From Candidatus Dojkabacteria bacterium (GTDB lineage Bacteria; Patescibacteriota; Dojkabacteria; GCA-002793355), in NCBI GenBank assembly GCA_015489595.1, contig WFZK01000020.1:1-35512 (forward strand): a DNA stretch of 35,512 nucleotides, written 5' to 3'. The position numbers were made by a program, and so were the translations under genes. Below the pieces are notes generated by a model that saw only the letters and a program-made list of their open reading frames with translations, ran no database searches and was not told the DNA's origin. Each line of letters begins with the position of its first letter. The stretch's first letter is position 1. Positions 8,827 through 18,263 of the stretch are shown piece by piece.

Positions 8827-9437
8827 TACGAACCAAATTTCAACCGGTCTGCAAAATCCACGATAAGTACCACCAAACGAGCAAGGGGAATCTCCCCGGA
8901 CCCTAATTTACCCACAGCCAATTTGCCCTGTGCAGTCGCATACAAGAAAGTTGACTCCGAATCCGTATTTTTTACAAACCGAAAAACCCCAATCGTAGGC
9001 CTAGTCCAGGGGACATGTGTTCTGTTGATCAAGTTTTCCCCTAAACCGCTCAACATCAAGGCAAAATGATTATCGAGATCAGTAATATTTAACCAATTAA
9101 AATAAAATGGTGTGGTAGCTACCAGTCGCTTAAGCTGAGACTCCGAATGCAGATCCCCCGGCAATTCGGTAATTAACGGAATTGGAGCCGAAAGACTTTT
9201 CCCTAAAAACCTGTCAGAAATTTGACTAACACTGTAAGAATCTTGGAGCAAAGCACTAGGTTCAACCTCAAGAGCCCTGGCTATCGCGAATATTCTGCCA
9301 AGGGGATTGCTTTTCCCATTCTCATACCTACTAATCATCTCCCACGAAACTCCCAGTTTTTTCGCTAATTCCTTCTGAGTCATGCCCTTCACCCTACGAA
9401 TTTCCCGAATTCTTCGGCCTATATCTTTAAATTGCAT
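8826..9437 (-). CDS. XRE-family HTH regulator with a C-terminal domain resembling a degenerate S24/LexA-like fold
   Basis: HTH: IGRRIREIRRVKGMTQKELAKKLGVSWEMISRYENGKSNP. C-terminal HFALMLSGLGENLI...GKLAVGKL...ARLVVLIVDF recalls S24 repressor domains. Confidence 0.75.
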   Translation of the reverse strand: MQFKDIGRRIREIRRVKGMTQKELAKKLGVSWEMISRYENGKSNPLGRIFAIARALEVEPSALLQDSYSVSQISDRFLGKSLSAPIPLITELPGDLHSESQLKRLVATTPFYFNWLNITDLDNHFALMLSGLGENLINRTHVPWTRPTIGVFRFVKNTDSESTFLYATAQGKLAVGKLGSGEIPLARLVVLIVDFADRLKFGS

Positions 9438-9584
9438 ATAGTATTAAAAAACATTCCACACACAAAGCATATAAAATACAAGTTCATATCGCAAATAAAT
9501 TAGAATTCAATTTCGAAACTACCATAGCCAGGCTGAATCGAATAAAATTGTATATAGCTCAAATAAATTCTAGAAATATACGAT

Positions 9585-9854
9585 ATGACAGATAAATCTA
9601 TATCGATGCCAAAAGTCGAAAAGAATCTACTAGCTCTTATTGACATATTAAGCCAACTTTTCAAAATGCACGTACGCTACAGGAACGTAAACTATCCCCT
9701 CCCAAAGGGTCTGCCTATGCTTTTACAAGAAATAGAGCTTTTATACGAACGCACCAAAAAACAGCTCATGCAGGAATACAACAAACTCTACTCTACTCCT
9801 TCTACCAATCCTGAAAAGGAACAACCAAACCCTCCTTCGTCTCCTCAATCCTAG
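9585..9854 (+). CDS. Small hypothetical protein
   Basis: 89 aa, helical N-terminal part, Pro/Ser-rich tail. Confidence 0.45.
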   Translation: MTDKSISMPKVEKNLLALIDILSQLFKMHVRYRNVNYPLPKGLPMLLQEIELLYERTKKQLMQEYNKLYSTPSTNPEKEQPNPPSSPQS

Positions 9855-9996
9855 TAGGATGTGTAGGGCAAAATGTGCATCTCGCCTCACACCCAGTATT
9901 GGTTAGATTTTTCTACGGTAGAAGATTACCTGCCAGCTGGATGGTTTAAAACAGTCAATTAATGGCAATACACGGGGGCTTACGCCGCCCCAACCA

Positions 9997-10069
9997 TGCC
10001 AAGGGCCGGACTCGAACCGGCGACCCCAGCTTTTTCAGAGCTGTGCTCTACCAGCTGAGCTACCTTGGC
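9997..10069 (-). tRNA. tRNA-Phe (anticodon GAA)
   Basis: Reverse complement GCCAAGGTAGCTCAGCTGGTAGAGCACAGCTCTGAAAAAGCTGGGGTCGCCGGTTCGAGTCCGGCCCTTGGCA; anticodon loop CTGAAAA. CCA not encoded. Confidence 0.95.
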
Positions 10070-10100
10070 GTGTGTGACAATTATAACACCACGGGTAAGA

Positions 10101-10106
10101 TATAAT
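10101..10106 (+). promoter_or_regulatory. -10 box TATAAT, 5 nt before the ftsQ ATG
   Basis: TATAAT-CAAAA-ATG(10112). Confidence 0.6.
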
Positions 10107-10111
10107 CAAAA

Positions 10112-10882
10112 ATGGTATTCTTCAAAAGACAAAGGTCCCAAAATACTCATGCCTTATCCTCCTATAAGTATCGAAGGCTAAAAAAACTCGCCAGGCAAAT
10201 CAGTAATCGCAGCGCAATTCTGAAATTCTTGGTTATACTTATTACCATCCTACTTCTCTCCCAGCTTAAGATAGACCAACTAAAAACAGAATTTACCGCC
10301 CCCCCAAAGTACATAAATCCAAGCCAAATAACCACATGTCTTAAGGTATTTAAAGGCAAAAATCTCTTTTTTACTCCAAGCTCAAAGATCCAAACTAGGA
10401 TAAAAAAATGCGAACCTATGATTGCGACGGTACTTGTCTACAAAATCCCTCCTTCTACGCTTAAAGTTCGGCTAACAGAACATCGGCCATTGCTGCAAAT
10501 AGAGACCCCTAAAGAATGCGCCATCGTCGAAGCGCAGAGGCAAACACTTATAAAGCTTAATAAGTGTTTAACAGATACTAAACTTCCAAAGCTAAAGACC
10601 GAATCACTTTCTTCTACGACCTCTATATCTTTTGTTATAGGCTACCTACAGGCGAACTCACGCAGTTTCCCTAATCAACTAGCACGTAAGTTCGTAGAAG
10701 AAACATACAAAGGCAAAGAGATATTAAAAATTGAATATGAAGACATTAGCGTTCTAGTAGATCCACTAAAAGATCCTGACGAAGAGTTCCTAAAATTTTA
10801 TAATACCTATATAGGTCTAAAACAACAACACAAAAAAGCCAAGGTTATAAACCTCTTGTTTGACAGGATTATTGTAAAATGA
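10112..10882 (+). CDS. ftsQ: FtsQ/DivIB-like cell division protein
   Basis: Basic N-terminus, single TM, POTRA-like region, directly upstream of ftsA-ftsZ. Confidence 0.75.
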   Translation: MVFFKRQRSQNTHALSSYKYRRLKKLARQISNRSAILKFLVILITILLLSQLKIDQLKTEFTAPPKYINPSQITTCLKVFKGKNLFFTPSSKIQTRIKKCEPMIATVLVYKIPPSTLKVRLTEHRPLLQIETPKECAIVEAQRQTLIKLNKCLTDTKLPKLKTESLSSTTSISFVIGYLQANSRSFPNQLARKFVEETYKGKEILKIEYEDISVLVDPLKDPDEEFLKFYNTYIGLKQQHKKAKVINLLFDRIIVK

Positions 10883-10895
10883 TACATTAAAAACA

Positions 10896-12188
10896 ATGGC
10901 ATCACCAAGGATTATAGGGGCTCTAGACCTAGGGAGTGCTAAGACTACGGCTGTAATTGCTGTAGCTGCACCAGATGAACCTCCCAAGGTGATAGGAACA
11001 GCAACAGTCCCATCCAAAGGGGTAAAGAAAGGCATAATAATTAATATTGAAGATGCTGTAAACAGCATAGCTCAAGCTCTAACTGCTGCCGAACGCATGG
11101 CAGATGAAAGCATAGGGGAGATCTTCATCTCTGTAAGCGGGAAATCTATCCTAAGCAAAAACAACAAGGGAGTAATTGCAATCACATCAGAAGAGATTAC
11201 CCACGAAGACGTAATTCGAGCCATAGAAGCAGCTCGTACAATAATGATCCCTCAAGACTATGAATTTTTACACGTCATACCTCGCGAATATACTGTAGAT
11301 TCCCAACCAGGGATTAAATACCCTATAGGAATGAGCGGAGCCAGACTCGAGGTTGAATGCCACTTTATTTTAGCTCCCTCCAGCCTACTAAGAAATTTAG
11401 CAAAATGTGTCCAAAAGTTAGGCCTTAATGTACAGGCGGCTATATACTCCGGCTGGGCTGACACCTACTCAGTACTTACTGATACAGAGAAAGAGCTAGG
11501 TGTAACCCTTGTAGATATTGGAGCCGGTACCACTGATGTGGTAATTTACAATGAAGGAGGAGTTGTATTCTCAAAAACTATCCCCCTAGGCGGGGCCAAT
11601 ATAACCGGAGATATCGCTGCAGGATTCCACTTAGGCTCTCTTGAAGATGCAGAGAAGATTAAACTCCACTACAGAGAGATCATGGAAAAGGCAGCAAGAA
11701 ATGCTCCAGAGAAAGAAGAAGAGAAATCCACTAAAAAGCAAAACAAAGAGTCCCAAGAGACGAGAGATACCTCTGTAGATATTTCAGAATTAAACATCCC
11801 TGACCTTAAAAAGATCTCTGCCAATTTCTTAGATGAAATAATAAGAATTCGAGTTGAAGAGATATTAGATCTAATCAAGAAGGAAGCAAACAATGCTGGT
11901 TTCGATATAGCCACCCCTGCAGGTATAGTGGTAACAGGAGGCACTGCAAAGCTTTACAACATTACGAAAATGATAAAGAACTACCTTAATGTGCCTGCAA
12001 GAATCGGTTTACCAAAAGGTCTTACCGGCATGGTAGATGAATTAAACTCTCCTGAATATGCTACAATTTACGGCATGGTGCTTTATGCAGCTGAAAATCC
12101 GGATGCTACCACATCTGTAAGCCATGGTAGCGAGTCAGAGAGTATAATCGGTAAGATTAAAAGTCTAATAAAATCAATAATGCCGTAA
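10896..12188 (+). CDS. ftsA: Cell division protein FtsA
   Basis: [48 protein letters not shown] motifs; adjacent to ftsZ. Confidence 0.95.
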   Translation: MASPRIIGALDLGSAKTTAVIAVAAPDEPPKVIGTATVPSKGVKKGIIINIEDAVNSIAQALTAAERMADESIGEIFISVSGKSILSKNNKGVIAITSEEITHEDVIRAIEAARTIMIPQDYEFLHVIPREYTVDSQPGIKYPIGMSGARLEVECHFILAPSSLLRNLAKCVQKLGLNVQAAIYSGWADTYSVLTDTEKELGVTLVDIGAGTTDVVIYNEGGVVFSKTIPLGGANITGDIAAGFHLGSLEDAEKIKLHYREIMEKAARNAPEKEEEKSTKKQNKESQETRDTSVDISELNIPDLKKISANFLDEIIRIRVEEILDLIKKEANNAGFDIATPAGIVVTGGTAKLYNITKMIKNYLNVPARIGLPKGLTGMVDELNSPEYATIYGMVLYAAENPDATTSVSHGSESESIIGKIKSLIKSIMP

Positions 12189-12189
12189 G

Positions 12190-13305
12190 ATGCTGGTCCA
12201 ACCAACAAGCAATATCGCCGCCAAGATCAAAGTAGTAGGAGTAGGCGGAGGTGGATGTAATGCCATAAACACAATGATATCTGACTACAAAATTGAAGGC
12301 GTAGAATTCATTGCTGTTAATACAGACATCCAGGCATTAAATAATTCCCTTGCTCCTGTAAAGATTCAAATAGGCACAGAACTTACAGGAGGCTTGGGAG
12401 CAGGTGGGAATCCAGAAGTTGGTAAACAAGCTGCAGAGGAAAGCGCAGAGGAGATTCAAAGTGCCCTTCAGGATGCAGACATGGTGTTTATAACAGGAGG
12501 AATGGGAGGAGGTACAGGCACAGGAGCAATCCCAGTAATCGCAGAAATCGCCAAAAACAGCGGAGCACTAACGGTCTCAGTAGTCACTAAGCCATTTGAT
12601 TTTGAGATGAAGCGAAGAATGGAGCTTGCTTTAGAGGGTATCTCTAGGCTTAAAAATGCTACAGACACCATGATAGTAATTCCAAATCAGAAGCTTCTAG
12701 ATATCATAGATAAGAATATCCCCTTCAAAGATGCGATGAAAAAGGTAGACGAGGTACTCGCAAATGCAGTGCTGAGCATATCGAGCTTGATTACCCAAAC
12801 AGGTTTTATCAATCTAGATTTTGCTGACGTGAAGACAGTATTAAAGGATGCAGGCACTGCTATGCTCGGGATTGGTAGGGCGTCTGGAGAGAATCGTGCG
12901 GTACAGGCAGCAAGGCAGGCTATTACAAGTCCATTGCTTGAGATGTCAATTCAGGGTGCAAAGGGTGTACTCTTCAATATCCGCGGCGGTGAAGATCTTA
13001 CAATGACTGAGGTTAGCGAAGCAGCAGGGCTTATCACAGACATGCTTGACCCGGAGGCTAATGTAAAATTCGGCGCTGTAATAGATGAAGATATTCAAGA
13101 CGGTACCATTCACATCACAGTAGTTGCAGCGGGCTTCCCTTCAAGCCCACAGATAAGCACAAGCACACCTAGTACATCCACACAAACCGAGACACCTATC
13201 TCAGAAGAACAGTCTGAGACTCCAACAACATCCGTGCCATCAGACTCCGAATCTATTCCAGAAGACTTTCTGGACATCCCCGCTTTTAAACGAAGGAGGA
13301 GATAG
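12190..13305 (+). CDS. ftsZ: Cell division protein FtsZ
   Basis: Tubulin signature [37 protein letters not shown]-terminal peptide [13 protein letters not shown]. Confidence 0.99.
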   Translation: MLVQPTSNIAAKIKVVGVGGGGCNAINTMISDYKIEGVEFIAVNTDIQALNNSLAPVKIQIGTELTGGLGAGGNPEVGKQAAEESAEEIQSALQDADMVFITGGMGGGTGTGAIPVIAEIAKNSGALTVSVVTKPFDFEMKRRMELALEGISRLKNATDTMIVIPNQKLLDIIDKNIPFKDAMKKVDEVLANAVLSISSLITQTGFINLDFADVKTVLKDAGTAMLGIGRASGENRAVQAARQAITSPLLEMSIQGAKGVLFNIRGGEDLTMTEVSEAAGLITDMLDPEANVKFGAVIDEDIQDGTIHITVVAAGFPSSPQISTSTPSTSTQTETPISEEQSETPTTSVPSDSESIPEDFLDIPAFKRRRR

Positions 13306-13334
13306 CAGAAGGTAAATCCAGAACCTGTTTAAGA

Positions 13335-13378
13335 GGGCTTACGCAAAAATCGACTTTTTTCGATTTTTGCGTAAGCCC
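13335..13378. repeat. Palindromic element, 19-bp perfect stem, 6-nt loop
   Basis: GGGCTTACGCAAAAATCGA-CTTTTT-TCGATTTTTGCGTAAGCCC. Confidence 0.95.
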
Positions 13379-13412
13379 CAACCCTTCGACGCTAAGATCT
13401 CTAGCTTAATGT

Positions 13413-13418
13413 TAAAAT
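13413..13418 (+). promoter_or_regulatory. -10-like TAAAAT, 5 nt before ATG 13424
   Basis: TAAAAT-CCACT-ATG. Confidence 0.5.
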
Positions 13419-13423
13419 CCACT

Positions 13424-14683
13424 ATGCCAGTAAAACTTCTAAGACTAACTACGGTTTCTATTCCAATTATTTTGGGAATGTTAAGCGTCCTTACCCTCTA
13501 CACCACCATTCCCCTAGATCAACCCAATCGCGATGTTTACGTTAAACAGATAATCTTTCTTGTCTCAGGGGTTATTCTTCTTGGCCTTATAATGTTTACT
13601 AATCTAGCTGAATACTTCGCCTACCTCCCATTTTTACTGATCTCCAATCTTGTCGGAATAATCCTACTTTCCGCTCTTTTTGTTGCTCCGTATACAGTAG
13701 CAAGCACCCACCGCTGGTTTGCCATTGGTCCATTTACTCTTCAGCCCTCTGAACTTATAAAACCAGTCTTTGTGATCAGCCTAGCTTACATCTTAACTCA
13801 AAAAATCAATAGAAAACTTATAGTTTATGCGGTCTATGCTCTTGTTTATGCGGCCTTAATATTTCTTGAGCCTGATGCTGGAACTACACTACTCTACATT
13901 CTATTGGCTATTGTAACCTTTATTTTATGGAGTCTTAAATACCCTGTAGCCAAAGCAACATACCGATCTCTTGTCTTCTTGTTTGTATTAAGCTTGGCCA
14001 TAACCCTCTTAGGCCTAAAATTAATCTTTGCTGCTGCAATTGTGCTTGCAGGCTGGATTATCTTGTTTTTTTCCACTCCTGACTATGCAAGGGTGTACTT
14101 TTTTCTCGCTACCTTTTTTATCTTGCTACTTAACTTAATTGCAGTTGGAGTATGGAAATTTAATCTCCTTAAGCCTTACCAGAAACAGCGGATCGAGCCA
14201 TTCATCAAAGCAGTACAACAAAGAGGAATAAAGGGGCTCTTTAGCGCAGAAAATCTAGAACCCAGCTCGCATATAAGACAGGCCAGAATAGCCATAGGTT
14301 CCGCAGGAGTCAAAGGGAAAGGCCCATGGCAAGGAACACAGACACGGCTTAGGTTTTTACCCGAGTATACGACCGACTTTATATACGCTGCCTTTTCCGA
14401 AGAATACGGTTTAATAGGGGCATTTTTGCTTATTATGCTTTACCTTACTTTTATCACCGGGATCTTTCTGCTTGCTCTTACTCAAACAAATGAGTTTAGA
14501 TTCTTGGTAATCTCTGCTGTAGGCACTCTATTTCTTGCAGAGACGGTTATAAACATTGGTATGAACCTCGGAGCGCTTCCAACCAAGGGGCTTCCACTTC
14601 CATTCTTAAGCTATGGAGGCTCTGCAATGCTTACTAATTTCGTTCTCACCGGGCTTGTTGTAAAATACAGCAGGCTGGCATAG
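13424..14683 (+). CDS. ftsW: FtsW/RodA/SpoVE family peptidoglycan polymerase
   Basis: Polytopic; GLPLPFLSYGGSAMLTNF and TDFIYAAFSEEYGLIG signatures; follows ftsQAZ. Start moved from TTG 13367 (inside the palindrome) to ATG 13424. FtsW versus RodA not resolved. Confidence 0.85.
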   Translation: MPVKLLRLTTVSIPIILGMLSVLTLYTTIPLDQPNRDVYVKQIIFLVSGVILLGLIMFTNLAEYFAYLPFLLISNLVGIILLSALFVAPYTVASTHRWFAIGPFTLQPSELIKPVFVISLAYILTQKINRKLIVYAVYALVYAALIFLEPDAGTTLLYILLAIVTFILWSLKYPVAKATYRSLVFLFVLSLAITLLGLKLIFAAAIVLAGWIILFFSTPDYARVYFFLATFFILLLNLIAVGVWKFNLLKPYQKQRIEPFIKAVQQRGIKGLFSAENLEPSSHIRQARIAIGSAGVKGKGPWQGTQTRLRFLPEYTTDFIYAAFSEEYGLIGAFLLIMLYLTFITGIFLLALTQTNEFRFLVISAVGTLFLAETVINIGMNLGALPTKGLPLPFLSYGGSAMLTNFVLTGLVVKYSRLA

Positions 14684-14746
14684 CTCAGCTGGTAGAGCAT
14701 CCCTCTCGTAAAGGGAAGGTCGTGGGTTCGAGTCCCACTGCCAGCT
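14674..14746 (+). tRNA. tRNA-Thr (anticodon CGT)
   Basis: Acceptor GCTGGCA/TGCCAGC, D-arm TAGCTCAGCTGGTAGAGCA, anticodon arm TCCCT-CTCGTAA-AGGGA, T-arm GTGGGTTCGAGTCCCAC. CCA not encoded. Confidence 0.93.
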
Positions 14747-14751
14747 GGCTT

Positions 14752-14802
14752 GTGGGGGCATGAGGCAAAATATAAATGCTACATTTTGCCTCACGCCCCC
14801 AC
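14752..14802. repeat. Palindromic element, 20-bp stem with one mismatch, 11-nt loop
   Basis: GTGGGGGCATGAGGCAAAAT-ATAAATGCTAC-ATTTTGCCTCACGCCCCCAC. Confidence 0.9.
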
Positions 14803-14887
14803 AAGTAAAATTGTCTTTCCCCTGGTTACGAAAGGCCCCCTCCCAAGAACAAGATTTAAAAACAGCCGAAGGAATGACAATTCAAAG

Positions 14888-14930
14888 GGGCTGGGGCGAA
14901 AATCGACTTTTTCGATTTTTGCCCCAGCCC
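14888..14930. repeat. Palindromic element, 19-bp perfect stem, 5-nt loop
   Basis: GGGCTGGGGCGAAAATCGA-CTTTT-TCGATTTTTGCCCCAGCCC; abuts the stop codon of the minus gene ending at 14931 (one G:T-type pair in the A-rich core). Confidence 0.9.
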
Positions 14931-16829
14931 TTATGAGACTGATACCTCTACGGTAATCCTATTGGTCTGAACGGGAACGTACCAAAGATTTCTAGGAATC
15001 CAAGAAGGATCAAACTCCATCTTCGGCTCCTTCTTAAGATATGGAAGCTTCTTTAAGATCTCATACGCCTGCTCCCACTTCTTGCCAGCTATCTTTAGTT
15101 TGATCGCTTCCTTGTCTATCTTAGGAGTTATCTGGCCGCTGGCCTCGATAACTAAGACGGCTGAATTTCTATCTTTGGCGATTTTGATCTGTTTTACCTT
15201 TACCGAAAGATTATTAACCTCAACATCGGTGTCATCTTTTAGCTTAAGCTTTTTCTTGTACTCTTTAATCAACAGATATTCGGCAACTTTGTTTAAGGAA
15301 TCTTGATGGTAATACAAAGCAGAGCTCTTTGTGCTTATCTCTAAGTATGCTTCAGTTGCTTCAGAGCCTATCTTGGGATTAACCTTAGGATCACCATCAA
15401 GCTCGTGCTTTACGGAATCTTTAATAAACACATAGCCGTCTTCTTTGTTAGCATCTTTTAGCTCTTCTTCAGCTTGGGCGAAAAGTGCCTTTTTTAATGA
15501 GTCTACTCCTTTCTTGACATCCTCTTTACCCACAACTGTATATTCGCGCTTAGTGCCTCCTGAAAACGAGGTCTGATTGCTTGCCACAAGCCCGCTGGCA
15601 TTGTCTACTCCGATTGTAAAAGAATGTCCTGCATCTAGATTGTATTCATCCCCATACTTCTCTGCCCTCACTGGCACATCTGCCCCCCCTCCGGCAGGTA
15701 CAGTCACCTCTGAAGTTGACTTAAACTTAAGTCCATTATCACTTGTAAACTCTGTTCCACTTGGAAGAACTACATCCGAGGTAGAACCATTCACTACCCT
15801 GATTGTTCCTGTAGCATAATCTCCTGAGACCACCCTTTGGGTGGCTTTAATCGTAGAGGAGCCTTTTCTGGTTACTTCTGTCTTTATAAGTGGTATCTGC
15901 TTAGCTTCTAGATTAGCAGCGACGTGAGCTACACCTGCCTCCACCTGATCTTTTATTGAAACAGAGGTGCTGGCTACGACCAGCTTTACATAGACTCTAG
16001 GCATGTATTTGTAGTACACATAAGCAGAAGCCCCGCCTATAACACCAACAAGAGTCAAAACTATACCTAAGAATTTTAGGATTTTGCCTATAAATTTATG
16101 GGCTCTTTTGCCGGATCCTAATTTACCTAGAGAAGATTTTCCAATAGGAGGTCCAGGAGGTTTAGAGCCAGAACCAGAGGAAGCACCCCCAGTTGGGAGC
16201 ATGACTCCCGGTGGCTGCGGGCCCCCATCCGGCTGAGCCGGGGCGGGGGCAGGCCGCTGCGCGGCCTGCCCCCGCCCCTTTTTATCACCCGAGGAAACCA
16301 CCTTGGCAAAATCAAGCCCTGTGAGCTTAACCTTGGTGAGCTCCGGCTTACTATGCTGCAATTTTAGAGTTGTCTCTCCCTTTTCTTCAGCTTTAACCCT
16401 CTGCGAAGCCACATCTTGCCCAACTTTAGGCGCAGAAACCGTAGCAGTAGACTCCGTCAGCTTCTGTTTAGGCTCTTGTTTTAAAGTTACCGGGGTTTTT
16501 GACCTGTAATGCGACGCCTGATAAGAAAGTACCTGAACCTTGGCCTGCTGCCAAAGCGAAGCATCTATGCGATCCCTAGAAGTCGTAACAACAAACCCAG
16601 CATCTTTGGCTGTTTTTACATAATTAGGCTTATCAGGGACAACCAAAACAACCTCTTTACCTATCTCTAGAAATTTATCGTGCAGAGTTTTTAAACCTAC
16701 CCTACTGACAAGTAAATCATTCCCCTCAGGAATCTCTAGTATAACCCTGGAAACCTTAGCAGCTTTAACATAGGATAAGACCACATTAATGCTATCTTCA
16801 GGGTCTACCCTGACGATCTTCGCGCTCAT
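14931..16829 (-). CDS. Baseplate-J/gp47-like protein with N-terminal alpha/beta domain, disordered linker and single TM
   Basis: C-terminal part VVLPSGTEFTSDNGLKFKSTSEVTVPAGGGADVPVRAEKYGDEYNLDAGHSFTI resembles baseplate J-like domains; TM at ILKFLGIVLTLVGVIGGASAYVYY; Pro/Gly-rich linker. Confidence 0.6.
   Translation of the reverse strand: MSAKIVRVDPEDSINVVLSYVKAAKVSRVILEIPEGNDLLVSRVGLKTLHDKFLEIGKEVVLVVPDKPNYVKTAKDAGFVVTTSRDRIDASLWQQAKVQVLSYQASHYRSKTPVTLKQEPKQKLTESTATVSAPKVGQDVASQRVKAEEKGETTLKLQHSKPELTKVKLTGLDFAKVVSSGDKKGRGQAAQRPAPAPAQPDGGPQPPGVMLPTGGASSGSGSKPPGPPIGKSSLGKLGSGKRAHKFIGKILKFLGIVLTLVGVIGGASAYVYYKYMPRVYVKLVVASTSVSIKDQVEAGVAHVAANLEAKQIPLIKTEVTRKGSSTIKATQRVVSGDYATGTIRVVNGSTSDVVLPSGTEFTSDNGLKFKSTSEVTVPAGGGADVPVRAEKYGDEYNLDAGHSFTIGVDNASGLVASNQTSFSGGTKREYTVVGKEDVKKGVDSLKKALFAQAEEELKDANKEDGYVFIKDSVKHELDGDPKVNPKIGSEATEAYLEISTKSSALYYHQDSLNKVAEYLLIKEYKKKLKLKDDTDVEVNNLSVKVKQIKIAKDRNSAVLVIEASGQITPKIDKEAIKLKIAGKKWEQAYEILKKLPYLKKEPKMEFDPSWIPRNLWYVPVQTNRITVEVSVS
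16240..16278. repeat. GC-only-arm palindrome inside the CDS, 18-bp perfect stem, 3-nt loop
   Basis: GGGGCGGGGGCAGGCCGC-TGC-GCGGCCTGCCCCCGCCCC followed by TTTTT; encodes the RGQAAQRPAPAP linker on the minus strand. Confidence 0.95.
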
Positions 16830-16855
16830 AAGTAGACTATTTTAGCACATTTAGC

Positions 16856-16861
16856 TATACT
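16856..16861 (+). promoter_or_regulatory. -10 box TATACT, 5 nt before ATG 16867
   Basis: TATACT-TTATT-ATG. Confidence 0.55.
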
Positions 16862-16866
16862 TTATT

Positions 16867-18120
16867 ATGCCGCTATTTTTCCTTAAACGAAAATCTAAAC
16901 CCAAGAAACCAGAGTACTTCATTTCCCTGGATATAGGTACTGAGGTTCTTAAGGGCCTTTTGTTTACTAGTAGCCCCTTAGGAGTAAACGTTTGGTACTC
17001 GTACCATGTTCAGCAACAAACCAAAGCCATGCGCAGCGGGACCATACTTAATCCTGAAATCGTCCGAGAAAACGCTGAACTTGTAATATACAAGCTGTTT
17101 GAAAAGATCAATCCAGAGTTAAGGCCCAAGACCATGGTCCTTGGCCTTGCGGGGGAACTAGTAAATGGAATCTCAATTACAGTGGACTACGATAGAGGGC
17201 AAAGAGCGAACACACCGATAGATGAAGATGAAGAAAGATACATTATAAAAAGCGTATTTTCGCAAATAATTGAACAAGGGAAGCAAGAGTTAGCAAACAG
17301 GCTTAATACGACAGTAGAAAATGTTGCTGTACTTCATATCAGTATCACGGGGTTTAAAGTAGACAACCGCAACACTAATGCCTTAATCGGCGAAACAGGC
17401 ACCAATGTAAGGCTCTTTATGTACGCCTCCTTTGCTCCGCTCGATCAGATTAAAACCCTGTACAGCATTGCGTCTCAGCTAGGACTCAGTATAGAAGCCA
17501 TAGTTGTTCAACCCTTCGCAGTGGCTAAAGCATTCGCAGGGAGCTCAGAGCCTAATTTTTCAGGGATCTTTATAGACATAGGAGGTGGCACAACAGATGT
17601 TGCTTTAGTGCAAAACGGTAATCAGATCCAAACCCAGATGTACGCCTTCGGAGGCAGAGCATTTACTAACAGGATAGCTAAAGAATTTAATCTGCCGTAC
17701 AACCTCGCAGAACAGCGAAAGCTTAAATATTCTGCAGGAGAACTGCCCCTCTCTGTGAGGGATCAATTAAGAAATGTGATAATCCCAGACGTTAAGTTGT
17801 GGATAGACTCTCTTAAGATAGCTCTAGAGCAGATGGAGGAAGTTGAAGAATTCCCACCTATATTTTATCTGTGCGGTGGAGGGGCAATGCTACCAGACAT
17901 AAAAGAACAGATGCTTCTGTATCCCTGGCACAAGCACCTACCCTTTCCAAAGGCTCCCAAAGTAACGATAGTAACCCCTGAACGTTTAGATAAAGTCTAC
18001 GATAAAAGCGGCACCTTAGTCAGCCCCTACGATGTAACTCCAGCCTCACTGGCGCGGTTTTTGTGGGATACAAAGTACAATCCTAAGATGCACCTTGTAG
18101 TATCTCCTGTGACAGAATAG
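16867..18120 (+). CDS. FtsA-like actin-family ATPase (additional paralogue)
   Basis: FISLDIGTEVLKGLLF, GIFIDIGGGTTDVALVQNG, FYLCGGGAMLPDIKE actin-like motifs. Confidence 0.85.
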   Translation: MPLFFLKRKSKPKKPEYFISLDIGTEVLKGLLFTSSPLGVNVWYSYHVQQQTKAMRSGTILNPEIVRENAELVIYKLFEKINPELRPKTMVLGLAGELVNGISITVDYDRGQRANTPIDEDEERYIIKSVFSQIIEQGKQELANRLNTTVENVAVLHISITGFKVDNRNTNALIGETGTNVRLFMYASFAPLDQIKTLYSIASQLGLSIEAIVVQPFAVAKAFAGSSEPNFSGIFIDIGGGTTDVALVQNGNQIQTQMYAFGGRAFTNRIAKEFNLPYNLAEQRKLKYSAGELPLSVRDQLRNVIIPDVKLWIDSLKIALEQMEEVEEFPPIFYLCGGGAMLPDIKEQMLLYPWHKHLPFPKAPKVTIVTPERLDKVYDKSGTLVSPYDVTPASLARFLWDTKYNPKMHLVVSPVTE

Positions 18121-18164
18121 GGGCAGGGACAAAAATCAAAAAGCCGATTTCTGCCCCCACGCCC
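18120..18164. repeat. Degenerate palindromic element
   Basis: GGGGCAGGGACAAAAATC...GATTTCTGCCCCCACGCCC, at the stop codon of the plus gene, between convergent genes. Confidence 0.6.
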
Positions 18165-18263
18165 GAATAAGCCCAGACTACCTAACTGAACCCACCTTTC
18201 GTGATAGTAAAAAATTGTCTTAAAAGCAAGCTCTAGAAAACAGAAAGACTGAAAGCCTTTCAC

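Noticed and set aside
6543-18164. Calling all palindromes intrinsic terminators
   Set aside because: Most lack a U-tract after the stem, some lie between divergent promoters or in CDSs, and the A/T tracts are inside the stem; termination may still occur at some, but it is not a sufficient explanation.
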